This document shows positions 16,214 to 26,091 of a stretch of DNA of 64,000 nucleotides, piece by piece. Within the stretch, counting starts at the first letter, position 1. Every line of letters begins with the position of its first letter. The stretch covers positions 62,001 to 126,000 of the forward strand of contig DATLRV010000032.1 in the NCBI GenBank assembly GCA_035534455.1, in the 5' to 3' direction. The translations under genes and the position numbers were made by a program. Origin of the DNA: JAJYVT01 sp035534455. Its GTDB lineage: Bacteria; Actinomycetota; Acidimicrobiia; Acidimicrobiales; RAAP-2. The notes below the pieces were generated by a model that had not been told where the DNA came from, did no database searches, and saw only the letters and a program-made list of their open reading frames with translations.

Positions 16214-17824
16214 ATGACTTCGACCCCGCACGACGGCAGCCCGACCGGAGGGGCAACGAGCATCCTCACGGGCAAGACGGCCGTGCTCCCCGAGGGGACC
16301 CTGGTCGACCTGGTGGCGGCCAACGTCCGCAGCCGGCCCGACGCCCCGGCGGTCGAGGGCGACGGCCCGACCCAGTCCTACGGCGAGCTCTGGCAGCACG
16401 CGGCGCGGATGGCGCACGTGCTGGCCGACGCCGGGGTCGGGGAAGGCGACCAGGTGGCAATCTGGGCGACGAGAACCGCGCCCGTCGTGGCCGCGGCGCT
16501 CGCGGTGATGGCGCTCGGAGCAGGGTACGTGCCGATCGACCCGACCTACCCGGCGGCGCGCGTCCGGCGGATCCTCGAGGTGGGCCGGCCGAAGGTGATC
16601 ATGTGCGCCGAGCCGAACTCGCTCGCCGGCAGCCTGCCGCGCGGCGTCGCGACCGTCGACACGCACGCCGGGCCCCGCGGCGCCGGCACCCTCGAGCCGT
16701 CGGCGCGGCGCGACGACGTGGCGTACACGGTCTTCACCTCGGGTTCGACGGGGCAGCCCAAGGGCGTGCTCGTCGCGCACCGCTCCCTCGTGAACTACCT
16801 CGGCTGGGCGAAGGAGCTCACCGACTTCGGCGAGGACGACTCGACGCCGTGCTTCGCGAGCCTCGGGTTCGACCACGCGGTCACGTGCCTGTGGCTGCCG
16901 CTCATGGCGGGCGGCTCGGTGCAGCTCGTACCCGACAGCTGGGACCCGCGGCCGTGGCTCGCGCCGCGGGAGCGCCCGTTCGCGTTCGTGAAGATCACGC
17001 CGTCGCACGTCCGGCTGTTCGAGCGGATCGCCCGGCCCGACTACCGGGCCATCACGCGCACGGTGATGTTCGGCGGCGAGCGGCTCGACGCCGCGCTCGT
17101 CGCCAGCCTCGGCGACCGACTGGAGGGGGTCCACCTCCTCGACCACTACGGACCGACCGAGGCGACCGTCGGTTGCACCGCCTACCGGTTCGAGCGCGAC
17201 GCGCTGCCGGCCGAGGGTTCCCTTCCGATCGGCGTACCGGCGTGGAACTCGCGTGCGTACCTCCTCGACGAGGACCTCCGCCCGGTGCCCCTCGGCGAAG
17301 AGGGTGAGCTCGTGCTCGGCGGGGAGTGCGTCGCCGTCGGCTACCTCGGGGGCGACGAGGAGGACAAGGGCCGGTTCCTCGACGAGGACGCCATCGCAGG
17401 AGCCGCGCCGGCCGCCCCGGGCGGCTCGCGCGCGTACCGCACCGGTGACCGGTGCGTGATCCGGGAGGACGGGCAGCTCCACTACCGTGGCCGGCTGGAC
17501 GAGCAGGTGAAGGTGCGCGGCTTTCGGATCGAGATCCACGAGGTGCGCGACCTCGCCGAGTCGGTCGACGGGGTGGCACACGCCGCCGCCGCCGTCAGCC
17601 AGAAGGGCCTCGGGGGCCTCGAGCTGTTCGTTGTGCCCGAGGGCGAGGTCGACGATGACCTCGTCGCACGGGTGTTGGAGCGGCTCCGCGCGGAGCTGCC
17701 TGCCGCCGCGGTGCCCGAAAGGGTGTTCGTCGTGCCTAACCTGGTGGTGAACGCCCACGGCAAGTGGGACGCCGACGCGACGAGGCAGCTTGCCGGAGCA
17801 GGCGAGGAGGGGTCCGGATCATGA
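16214..17824 (+). CDS. Stand-alone amino-acid adenylating enzyme (NRPS A-domain-like)
   Basis: A 536-residue ANL-superfamily enzyme predicted to activate an amino acid as aminoacyl-AMP and load it onto a carrier protein. Core motifs are in order: phosphate loop FTSGSTGQPKGV (174-185), LGFDHAV (217-223), YGPTEATVGC, YRTGDRCVI, GRLDEQVKVRGFRIEIHEV and the C-terminal NAHGKWD with the catalytic lysine. The aspartate in FDHAV matches GrsA Asp235, which contacts the alpha-amino group, so the substrate is probably an alpha-amino acid. There is no condensation, thiolation or thioesterase domain. ATG 16214 is chosen from AGAGGAA upstream. Its last four bases (ATGA) overlap the PLP enzyme, and a carrier protein gene follows that, giving a DltA/DltC-like partnership of unknown product. 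Confidence 0.85.
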   Translation: MTSTPHDGSPTGGATSILTGKTAVLPEGTLVDLVAANVRSRPDAPAVEGDGPTQSYGELWQHAARMAHVLADAGVGEGDQVAIWATRTAPVVAAALAVMALGAGYVPIDPTYPAARVRRILEVGRPKVIMCAEPNSLAGSLPRGVATVDTHAGPRGAGTLEPSARRDDVAYTVFTSGSTGQPKGVLVAHRSLVNYLGWAKELTDFGEDDSTPCFASLGFDHAVTCLWLPLMAGGSVQLVPDSWDPRPWLAPRERPFAFVKITPSHVRLFERIARPDYRAITRTVMFGGERLDAALVASLGDRLEGVHLLDHYGPTEATVGCTAYRFERDALPAEGSLPIGVPAWNSRAYLLDEDLRPVPLGEEGELVLGGECVAVGYLGGDEEDKGRFLDEDAIAGAAPAAPGGSRAYRTGDRCVIREDGQLHYRGRLDEQVKVRGFRIEIHEVRDLAESVDGVAHAAAAVSQKGLGGLELFVVPEGEVDDDLVARVLERLRAELPAAAVPERVFVVPNLVVNAHGKWDADATRQLAGAGEEGSGS

Positions 17825-18972
17825 GCACCACGGAGACGGGCGCGACGTCTGGAGGGACGGTCCGGGCGACCTCGCTCGTCTGCGTCGACTGCGGCTCGAC
17901 GGATCAGGACCTGTCGGGGCGTTGCCTCGCATGCCACGGCCTCGTCGACGCGGTGTACGGGCCGACCGACGCCGTGCTCGAGCCCGGCGACGCCGACGCG
18001 CTCGAGACCTACTGGGACCTCCTCCCCATCCCGGACCGGGCGACCTGCCGGATCGCGATCGAGCCGACGCCGACGGTGCTGTTGACCGAGCTCGACGGGG
18101 TGCCGATCTGGGCGAAGGTCGAAGGGGTGCTCCCGACCGGGTCGACGAAGGACCGCCTGATCGCGGTGTCGCTGCCGCTCATGATCGAGCGCGGGGTGGA
18201 ACGGTTCGTGTTCAGTTCGACCGGGAACACGGCTGCCGCGTACGCCTGGGGGCTCGAGTCCTACCCCGAGCTCTCGGCGCGCGTCTACGTGTCCGAGGAC
18301 GTCCCCGAGAGCCAGCTCGGCCCGAAGACCGACCAGATGGAGATCGTCCGGGTGAAGGGCGACTACGTGGAGGCGGGGAACCGCTCGCGCGCCGAGCTCC
18401 GTCGCGGCGAGGTCTCCGAGGGCGGCTTCTTCAACCTCGGTCGTCGCGAGGGCGCGAAGCTCGCCTACCTCGAGGCGTTCGACGACGTCGCGCGGGCGGG
18501 CGGCCGGGTGGACACGGTCGTCCAGGCCGTCGCCTCCGGTCTCGGGATCGTCGCCGCGGCCCGCGCGGCCGAGCAGAGCGCGGCGGTCCGGACGTGGGGG
18601 AGGGGCCCGAGGCTCTTCTGCGCGCAGCAGACGAGCTGTTCGCCCATGGTGAAGGCCTACCGCGCGGTGCTGAACGGCACGGGGGAGCGCCTCCCCGAGA
18701 TGCTGCCGTCGGGCCTCGCCGCCGCGATCCTCCTCGGCGACCCCTTCTCGAGCTTCGACTACGTCGCCCGGGCGGCCCGGGAGTCCGACGGCGGCTTCGT
18801 CGACGTGACCTCCTCGGAGATCGCGGCCGCCCTCCAGCGCCACAACCGCGAGGTGCCCATGGGCGACTCGGCGGCGGTGGCGCTTGCGACCGCGTATCGC
18901 ATGTGGGAGCAGGGCGACCTGCGCGGCTCGGAGGGTGTGCTCGTCGCGCTCACCGGCGGGCCGGGCCGGTGA
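17821..18972 (+). CDS. Threonine-synthase-like PLP enzyme with N-terminal zinc ribbon
   Basis: Fold-type II pyridoxal-phosphate enzyme of 383 residues. A Cys4 ribbon (C21xxC24, C35xxC38) opens the protein, as in archaeal and actinobacterial threonine synthase and cysteate synthase. The PLP lysine is K110 in PTGSTKDRL, and the cofactor-phosphate loop is FSSTGNTAAAYA. Family members catalyse beta- or gamma-replacement or elimination on O-phosphohomoserine, O-phosphoserine or similar amino acids. Coupling by ATGA to the adenylating enzyme argues against housekeeping threonine synthesis and for making or altering the amino acid that is loaded on the carrier. The neighbouring window has no homoserine dehydrogenase or kinase. 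The reaction itself is not readable from sequence. Confidence 0.82.
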   Translation: MSTTETGATSGGTVRATSLVCVDCGSTDQDLSGRCLACHGLVDAVYGPTDAVLEPGDADALETYWDLLPIPDRATCRIAIEPTPTVLLTELDGVPIWAKVEGVLPTGSTKDRLIAVSLPLMIERGVERFVFSSTGNTAAAYAWGLESYPELSARVYVSEDVPESQLGPKTDQMEIVRVKGDYVEAGNRSRAELRRGEVSEGGFFNLGRREGAKLAYLEAFDDVARAGGRVDTVVQAVASGLGIVAAARAAEQSAAVRTWGRGPRLFCAQQTSCSPMVKAYRAVLNGTGERLPEMLPSGLAAAILLGDPFSSFDYVARAARESDGGFVDVTSSEIAAALQRHNREVPMGDSAAVALATAYRMWEQGDLRGSEGVLVALTGGPGR

Positions 18973-19018
18973 CGCGCGCGGTGACGCGCGCGGCGACGGG
19001 GGCGGTGGGTTCGGCCCG

Positions 19019-19261
19019 ATGACCGAAGAGGCGTTCTACGACCGGATGGAAGCGTTCCTGCGCGAGCGCCGCCCGGACCTCCACAGCGACATCGAGCCGA
19101 CCACCCAGCTGTGGCAGGCCGGCTACCTCGACTCGTTCGGGCTCATCGAGACGCTGAGCCTCCTCGAGGAGCTCACGGGCCACCCGATCCAGGTGGGGGC
19201 CGACGACCTCCCGAGCTTCTTCACGATGAAGGGGATCTTCGAGGCCTTCGTCGCGGGGTGA
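19019..19261 (+). CDS. Acyl/peptidyl carrier protein
   Basis: An 80-residue, acidic, all-helical carrier protein. The phosphopantetheine attachment serine is S39 in GYLDSFGLIETL, the usual (L)DSxxxxE context. It is the likely acceptor for the adenylating enzyme two genes upstream. The gap from the PLP gene is 46 bp and contains a duplicated GGTGACGCGCGC; no clear Shine-Dalgarno is present, and ATG 19019 is the only start that keeps the first helix. The size and the LWQAGYLDSF region look closer to DltC and stand-alone PCPs than to fatty-acid AcpP (LGADSLDTVE). No phosphopantetheinyl transferase is in the window, so a housekeeping one would be needed. Confidence 0.85.
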   Translation: MTEEAFYDRMEAFLRERRPDLHSDIEPTTQLWQAGYLDSFGLIETLSLLEELTGHPIQVGADDLPSFFTMKGIFEAFVAG

Positions 19262-19291
19262 TCCGGCGCCGGGCGGCGCGCCGCTGCTCTC

Positions 19292-19930
19292 TCACCGGCT
19301 GGTGCCTCGGGCGGGCACGGCGAGGGCCGCGCGCAACAGGCCGGCGACGACGCGCCGCGCGGCGCTGACCGACAGCCCGTTGGAGCGGCGGATGCGGTCC
19401 CACAGCGGCCAGGAGCCTGCAGCGTCGAGCGCCGCCAGCGCTTCCCTGCGGTCGCGGCGCCCGAGCGCGTCGAGCTCCGGCGCGAAGGTCTGCTCGAGGA
19501 GGTCACAGAGGATCCGCTGGGTGGCTTGCTGCCGTTGCGTGAGGCCCGGATGGCTCGGCGCGAGGGCGGCCGTGTTGCGTCCGAGGTTCCCGATCGACTT
19601 GTAGAGCGTCGCCCGGAGGCGGGCGGTGCGCTCGATGCGGGTGTCGAAGGGCAGGTCGGGAGCCACCGAGGGGACCATCGGGCCGAAGTGTTCGGCGTAG
19701 ACGGCGCTCACCATCACGTGGAGGGCATCGAGGTCCTCGTAGTGGTGGAAGATCAGCCGGTGCGAGACCCCGGCGCGCCGCGCGATGTCGTGGGCGTTCG
19801 GGGGCATGTCCGACTCGATGAGGAGCGACAGGGTCGCTTCTGCGATGCGCCAGCGCGTCCGTTCGCCGCGGGTGTTGGGCGTACCCCTGGTCCCCCTCCG
19901 GGCCGCGTCGCGGCCGGGATCTCCCGCCAT
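19292..19930 (-). CDS. TetR-family transcriptional regulator
   Basis: A 212-residue repressor-type protein. The N-terminal helix-turn-helix is NAHDIARRAGVSHRLIFHHY at about residues 44-63, followed by a helical ligand domain ending in basic residues. AGAGGGGG lies about 10 nt before ATG 19930. A TAGCGT -10 on the minus strand (19979-19984) gives a leader of about 40 nt that holds an imperfect inverted repeat CACGGG..CCCGGTG (19960-19978), a possible self-operator. It is convergent with the adenylation/PLP/carrier cassette (30 bp between ends), so control of that cassette is possible but not shown. Confidence 0.88.
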   Translation of the reverse strand: MAGDPGRDAARRGTRGTPNTRGERTRWRIAEATLSLLIESDMPPNAHDIARRAGVSHRLIFHHYEDLDALHVMVSAVYAEHFGPMVPSVAPDLPFDTRIERTARLRATLYKSIGNLGRNTAALAPSHPGLTQRQQATQRILCDLLEQTFAPELDALGRRDRREALAALDAAGSWPLWDRIRRSNGLSVSAARRVVAGLLRAALAVPARGTSR

Positions 19931-20360
19931 TGCAGGTTTGCCCCCTCTGGATCTCCGCGCACCGGGACTGAACCCGTGACGCTACCCGCTTGCGACGGCG
20001 CTGACGACTCGACGCGTCGCGCCCGCTGCAGCGCGTCGCACCGCGATCGCGAGCAGGTGGTGCTCATGGACGGGCCGCTCGCCGTCTCGAACGCGGTCGT
20101 CACCGCGCTCGTGCAGCCCCTGCTCCTCACCGAGAGCCCGACGGTCGTCGGGAGCCATCTGACGACATTCTTGAGGGGCGCGGGGAGCAAGGGGATCGAC
20201 AGCGACGGGAGCCCGGTCTTCCCCCTGACGATCCTCGGGGGGGCGCTCGCCGTCTCCACGGCGGTCGTGAGCTCGATGGAGTCGGACCTGTAGGGCGGCT
20301 GCACTCGGGAGGCAATCGCCGTTCCAGGCTACGCTTGCAGGGCCAGAGGGGGTGACTCCG
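19931..20360. other. Unassigned interval with two overlapping ORF candidates
   Basis: This stretch of about 430 bp has no recognisable gene. A plus-strand frame from ATG 20066 to 20293 (75 codons, GC-rich third positions) and a minus-strand frame from GTG 20304 overlap each other, and neither looks like a known protein. A 13-bp word CGCTCGCCGTCTC is repeated at 20076-20088 and 20244-20256, and the similarity continues past it as ACG(C/G)CGGTCGT, which suggests an old internal duplication. At 20326-20335, AGGCTACGCT holds back-to-back -10 elements: TACGCT for the plus-strand gene at 20361 and TAGCCT for the minus strand. Confidence 0.35.
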
Positions 20361-21347
20361 ATGAAGCGGAGCACACGGACGCTGCCGGCGTTGGCGTGGG
20401 GAATCGCGGTCGTGGCGGTCGCGGGAGCGATCGTGGCAGTCGCCTGGGCCTCGGGCTCCCTCGGACACGCGTTCAGGAATCCCACGTGCCGCACACTGGG
20501 GATCTCGTGCCCGCACGGCCGCGTTGGCAGCGCCGCGGCACCGCCACGGGTCGAGCCGTCGGTGCCGCCCACTCCCACGCCCTCGCCTACGACCACGCCC
20601 GCGACCACGCCCGAAACGTCGCCCGGCGCACCGGCCGGCGGGACCGGTGCCGCGCCCACGACGCCCGCGCCGGCGGCCGCCTCTTCGAGGTACCCGTCGG
20701 CCGCCCTGGTCGGTACCGACACGCGGGGCACGACGCCGGCCATCCGCGCGCCCCGCACGACGACCCCGGGCGCCACCTCCTCGGGGGCCGGGTCCTCGGG
20801 GGCCGGCTCCTCGGGGGCCGGGTCCTCGGGGGCCGGGTCTCCGGAGGCGGTTGGCTCGTCGCGCACGCAGGGCCCACCCCACCCGCCGCTCGGAAGAGTC
20901 GTGGCGATGTTGCGCGACCAGACGAATGCCAGGGTGCGGACGCCGGCGACACGGGGCGAGCTCCACGCCACTCTGCGCGTCGACGGCACGCACGCGGTCG
21001 GTGTCCCGGGCGATTCGCAGACCGAAGGACCTCACGGCGCGTCGTTCGGGAGGCCGCCGCCGGCCCGTCCGAACCTCCCGCTCCCCGACCCGGCGACGCC
21101 GCCGTCCGGTCCGCCCCCGCTCCCGACGCCCCCCTCCTCGCCGCCCCGTGGCCGAGGTGGCGACGGCACGGCGTCGCCCCACTTCCTCCCCGTCGTCCCG
21201 GCTGGACAGGAACCCGTGCGTCCGTCCGACGCACCTCCGGCGCCCGGGGCGTGCTCCGCCCCGGGATCTCCTGGCGACGCTCCCCCGCACGGCGCACGTC
21301 CGCTGCCGGGAGGGCTGCAGCATCGCGAGGGCCGGCCCCCCGACTAG
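20361..21347 (+). CDS. Membrane-anchored Pro/Ser/Thr-rich protein
   Basis: Hypothetical 328-residue protein. A basic start (MKRSTRT) and one hydrophobic segment (LPALAWGIAVVAVAGAIVAVAW) anchor it, and the rest is an extended Pro/Ser/Thr/Ala-rich chain. Four SSGAG units are encoded by a 15-bp tandem repeat (20778-20837). The start is supported by AGAGGGGG 8 nt upstream and by a TACGCT -10 at 20330-20335. The part after about residue 215 is almost pure low-complexity Pro/Arg/Gly and could be read in other frames equally well, so the true C-terminus is uncertain. It may be a cell-wall-spanning stalk. Confidence 0.45.
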   Translation: MKRSTRTLPALAWGIAVVAVAGAIVAVAWASGSLGHAFRNPTCRTLGISCPHGRVGSAAAPPRVEPSVPPTPTPSPTTTPATTPETSPGAPAGGTGAAPTTPAPAAASSRYPSAALVGTDTRGTTPAIRAPRTTTPGATSSGAGSSGAGSSGAGSSGAGSPEAVGSSRTQGPPHPPLGRVVAMLRDQTNARVRTPATRGELHATLRVDGTHAVGVPGDSQTEGPHGASFGRPPPARPNLPLPDPATPPSGPPPLPTPPSSPPRGRGGDGTASPHFLPVVPAGQEPVRPSDAPPAPGACSAPGSPGDAPPHGARPLPGGLQHREGRPPD

Positions 21348-21445
21348 ACGCGGGCGGCGCCACGCGGGGGGCGGCGCGGGGACCTCGGCCTCACGTCTTG
21401 GGATGGAGCACCCGGCGACGTTCCGCCGTGCCGACGCTTCTCAGA

Positions 21446-21466
21446 CGAACGTGTGTTCGCTAGAGT
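21446..21466 (+). promoter_or_regulatory. LexA (SOS) box and -10 element of uvrA
   Basis: CGAACGTGTGTTCG at 21446-21459 is a perfect match to the actinobacterial LexA operator GAAC-N4-GTTC and is fully palindromic at its ends. It abuts the -10 hexamer TAGAGT (21461-21466), so bound LexA would cover the core promoter. The uvrA ATG follows 7 nt after the -10. Confidence 0.85.
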
Positions 21467-21473
21467 GTGGCGA

Positions 21474-24425
<2,952 letters not shown>

Positions 24426-24440
24426 GCGTCACCGCCAGAA

Positions 24441-24545
24441 ATGCCCGGCGTGGAGGCGGTCGAGCTCGTCGTGGCCCATCACGAGCGCGCGACCGTTCGC
24501 GTCGGCGACGTGTTCTTGAAAGTCGACGCTGATCAGACGCGATCC
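24441..24545 (+). pseudogene. Truncated aminoglycoside-phosphotransferase-family remnant
   Basis: From ATG 24441 about 35 codons read MPGVEAVELVVAHHERATVR, then VGDVFLKVDADQTRSAR. The RATVRVGDVFLKVDADQTR part matches my memory of the N-terminal beta-strands of actinobacterial APH-family phosphotransferases (about 250-300 residues). After this the frame loses similarity and stops near 24610. All catalytic motifs are absent, so this is a 5' fragment left by deletion, between uvrA and the STAS genes. Confidence 0.5.
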
Positions 24546-24574
24546 GCGCGTGGTGGTCGTCCCCGGCTGCCCGC

Positions 24575-24952
24575 TCAGTCGTCGAGGACGTCCGCGAGCT
24601 CGGCAGCCTGAAAGACGCGGCGCACGATGCCGGTCGCCCCGCAGATCCGGAAGTCCCCCCCCACGTCGAGCACGGCCCTGCGCGCGCTGAGCAGCACCGA
24701 CAGCCCTGTCGAGTCGACGAAGCTCAGCCTCGCGAGGTCGACAACCACGGCGAGCTCGGTGATGCCGGCGAAGACCTCACGGAGCTGGTCCGTGTAGGCG
24801 AAGTCGAGCCCGCCGCGGCAGTGGACGACGACGGGCTGCCCGTGTGTGACCTCGACCTCGAAGTGGTCCCAGGACAGCGGCTCCTCGCTGGGGAGCGGAC
24901 CACCGGTCCGTTCAGGCCACCTTTGCCGTGGCGACTGGGGTGCGACGCGCAT
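24575..24952 (-). CDS. STAS-domain protein (anti-sigma factor antagonist-like)
   Basis: A 125-residue protein. A 25-residue tail precedes one STAS domain with the SpoIIAA-like core VVVDLARLSFVDSTGLSVLL; the serine in DSTG is the usual phospho-site. Such proteins bind or release anti-sigma kinases and so control alternative sigma factors. ATG 24952 follows AAGGGAGG. It overlaps the upstream STAS gene by 41 bp, so the two are one unit. No anti-sigma kinase or sigma factor lies nearby, so partners must be elsewhere. Confidence 0.85.
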   Translation of the reverse strand: MRVAPQSPRQRWPERTGGPLPSEEPLSWDHFEVEVTHGQPVVVHCRGGLDFAYTDQLREVFAGITELAVVVDLARLSFVDSTGLSVLLSARRAVLDVGGDFRICGATGIVRRVFQAAELADVLDD

Positions 24953-25331
24953 GCCGGCCTCCCTTCGTGGCGAGTCGGGTGACGGGTCGGGCGTCTCGAG
25001 TCCGGGCGAGGAGGTCACCCGCGCGCTCCTCGTCCACCAGCGCGTCGAGGCCGGCCGCCGCGAGCGTCGCCCGGATGGCGTCCGTCGCGCCGTGCACGAG
25101 GATGCGGCCGCTCCCCGAGACGACGTCGTGGCGGATCGCGACGAGCGCCGCGAGCCCCTGCGCATCGATCGTGGCCAGGCCCGACAGATCGATCCGGAGC
25201 GACGGCGGCCCGCGTCGGAGGAGCTCGCGGCGGACCTCGTCCGCACACGGTGCCTCGAAGCGCCCGACCAGGCGCACCACGAGCACACCGTCGTGCTCAC
25301 CCACCTGCATCTCGAAGGGCATTGGGACCAT
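24912..25331 (-). CDS. Second STAS-domain protein
   Basis: A 139-residue STAS protein with the core SLRIDLSGLATIDAQGLAALV. Its phospho-site position holds DAQG instead of DS(T/S)G, so the conserved serine is missing and phosphorylation control is doubtful. The C-terminal 30 residues are basic (RLATKGGRHARRTPVA) and could touch nucleic acid or membrane. ATG 25331 has AGGGGC at 7 nt; in-frame ATGs at 25322 and 25310 are alternatives. It is transcribed first in the two-gene STAS unit, divergent from the hemerythrin gene. Confidence 0.75.
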   Translation of the reverse strand: MVPMPFEMQVGEHDGVLVVRLVGRFEAPCADEVRRELLRRGPPSLRIDLSGLATIDAQGLAALVAIRHDVVSGSGRILVHGATDAIRATLAAAGLDALVDEERAGDLLARTRDARPVTRLATKGGRHARRTPVATAKVA

Positions 25332-25523
25332 CCGAAGCCCCTATCTCCGACACGTGCTGCTTGGCGCCCCCTCCGGCCTGTGACCGAACCTACGCACGCG
25401 TCACGCGTCGCGCAAGCAGAATTTGTCTCCCCTGGTCGCGGTGTTGTTTCCGGCTCGTTTCGCCACGATGGGCACGGGGGTAGTGCAGCGGGCGGCGGGA
25501 GATGCGGGCACAGGAGCGAGGAC

Positions 25524-26066
25524 ATGGACTTGATCGACGTCGTGCAGAAGGACCACGAGACGGTGGAGGCACTCTTGGAGCGGGTCGCCACGGTGACCGG
25601 GAAACGGCGCGAGGGGGCCTTCGCCCGCCTGCGGGGCGAGCTCGTGCGCCACGAGGTGGCCGAAGAGGAGATCGTGCACCCGCTGACGAGGTCGTTTGTG
25701 GGGAACGGGGACAGGATCGCGAAGGCTCGGGTCCACGAGGAGGAGAAGGCCGAGGGCATCTTGAAGAAGATGGAGCGGCTCGAGATCGGCACCCCGCCAT
25801 GGGAGCGGCTGTTCGGGCGCCTCCGCACCGCGGTCCTCGAGCACGCCGAGAAGGAGGAGACCATCGAACACCCTCGCCTTCGAGAGAGGGTGGAGAAGAA
25901 GGACCTCGCCCGCCACGGCAGGGCCTTCCAGTCGATGAAGAAGCTCGCTCCGACCCGCCCGCACCCCGGCACGCCGAACTCTGCGGTTGCCAACATGGCC
26001 GCAGGGCCGGTCGCCGCCCTCGTCGACCGCGCGCGCGACGCCGCGTCGGAGGCGGTCGCCCGCTGA
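25524..26066 (+). CDS. Hemerythrin HHE-domain protein
   Basis: A 180-residue helical protein with a hemerythrin-like cation-binding domain. The di-iron ligands are suggested by QKDHETVEALL, LRGELVRHEVAEEEIVHP, ARVHEEEKAEG and VLEHAEKEETIEHP (four His and Glu clusters at family spacing). Members bind oxygen, NO or reactive species, or store iron. The last 40 residues are a Pro/Ala tail. GGAG lies 9 nt before ATG 25524. It is divergent from the STAS pair, which hints at a shared stress-response setting. Confidence 0.85.
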   Translation: MDLIDVVQKDHETVEALLERVATVTGKRREGAFARLRGELVRHEVAEEEIVHPLTRSFVGNGDRIAKARVHEEEKAEGILKKMERLEIGTPPWERLFGRLRTAVLEHAEKEETIEHPRLRERVEKKDLARHGRAFQSMKKLAPTRPHPGTPNSAVANMAAGPVAALVDRARDAASEAVAR

Positions 26067-26091
26067 ACGGCCGCTCCGGGCGACCCCGGGC

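Noticed and set aside
16149..19261. A complete NRPS or PKS module
   Set aside because: No condensation, ketosynthase, acyltransferase, thioesterase or PPTase gene is present; only activation, PLP and carrier functions are visible.
19960..19985. tRNA T-arm-like GGGTTCAGTCCC on the minus strand
   Set aside because: The T-loop would be TTCAGTC, lacking the conserved A58, and no acceptor, D- or anticodon arm can be folded around it. It lies in the leader of the TetR gene.
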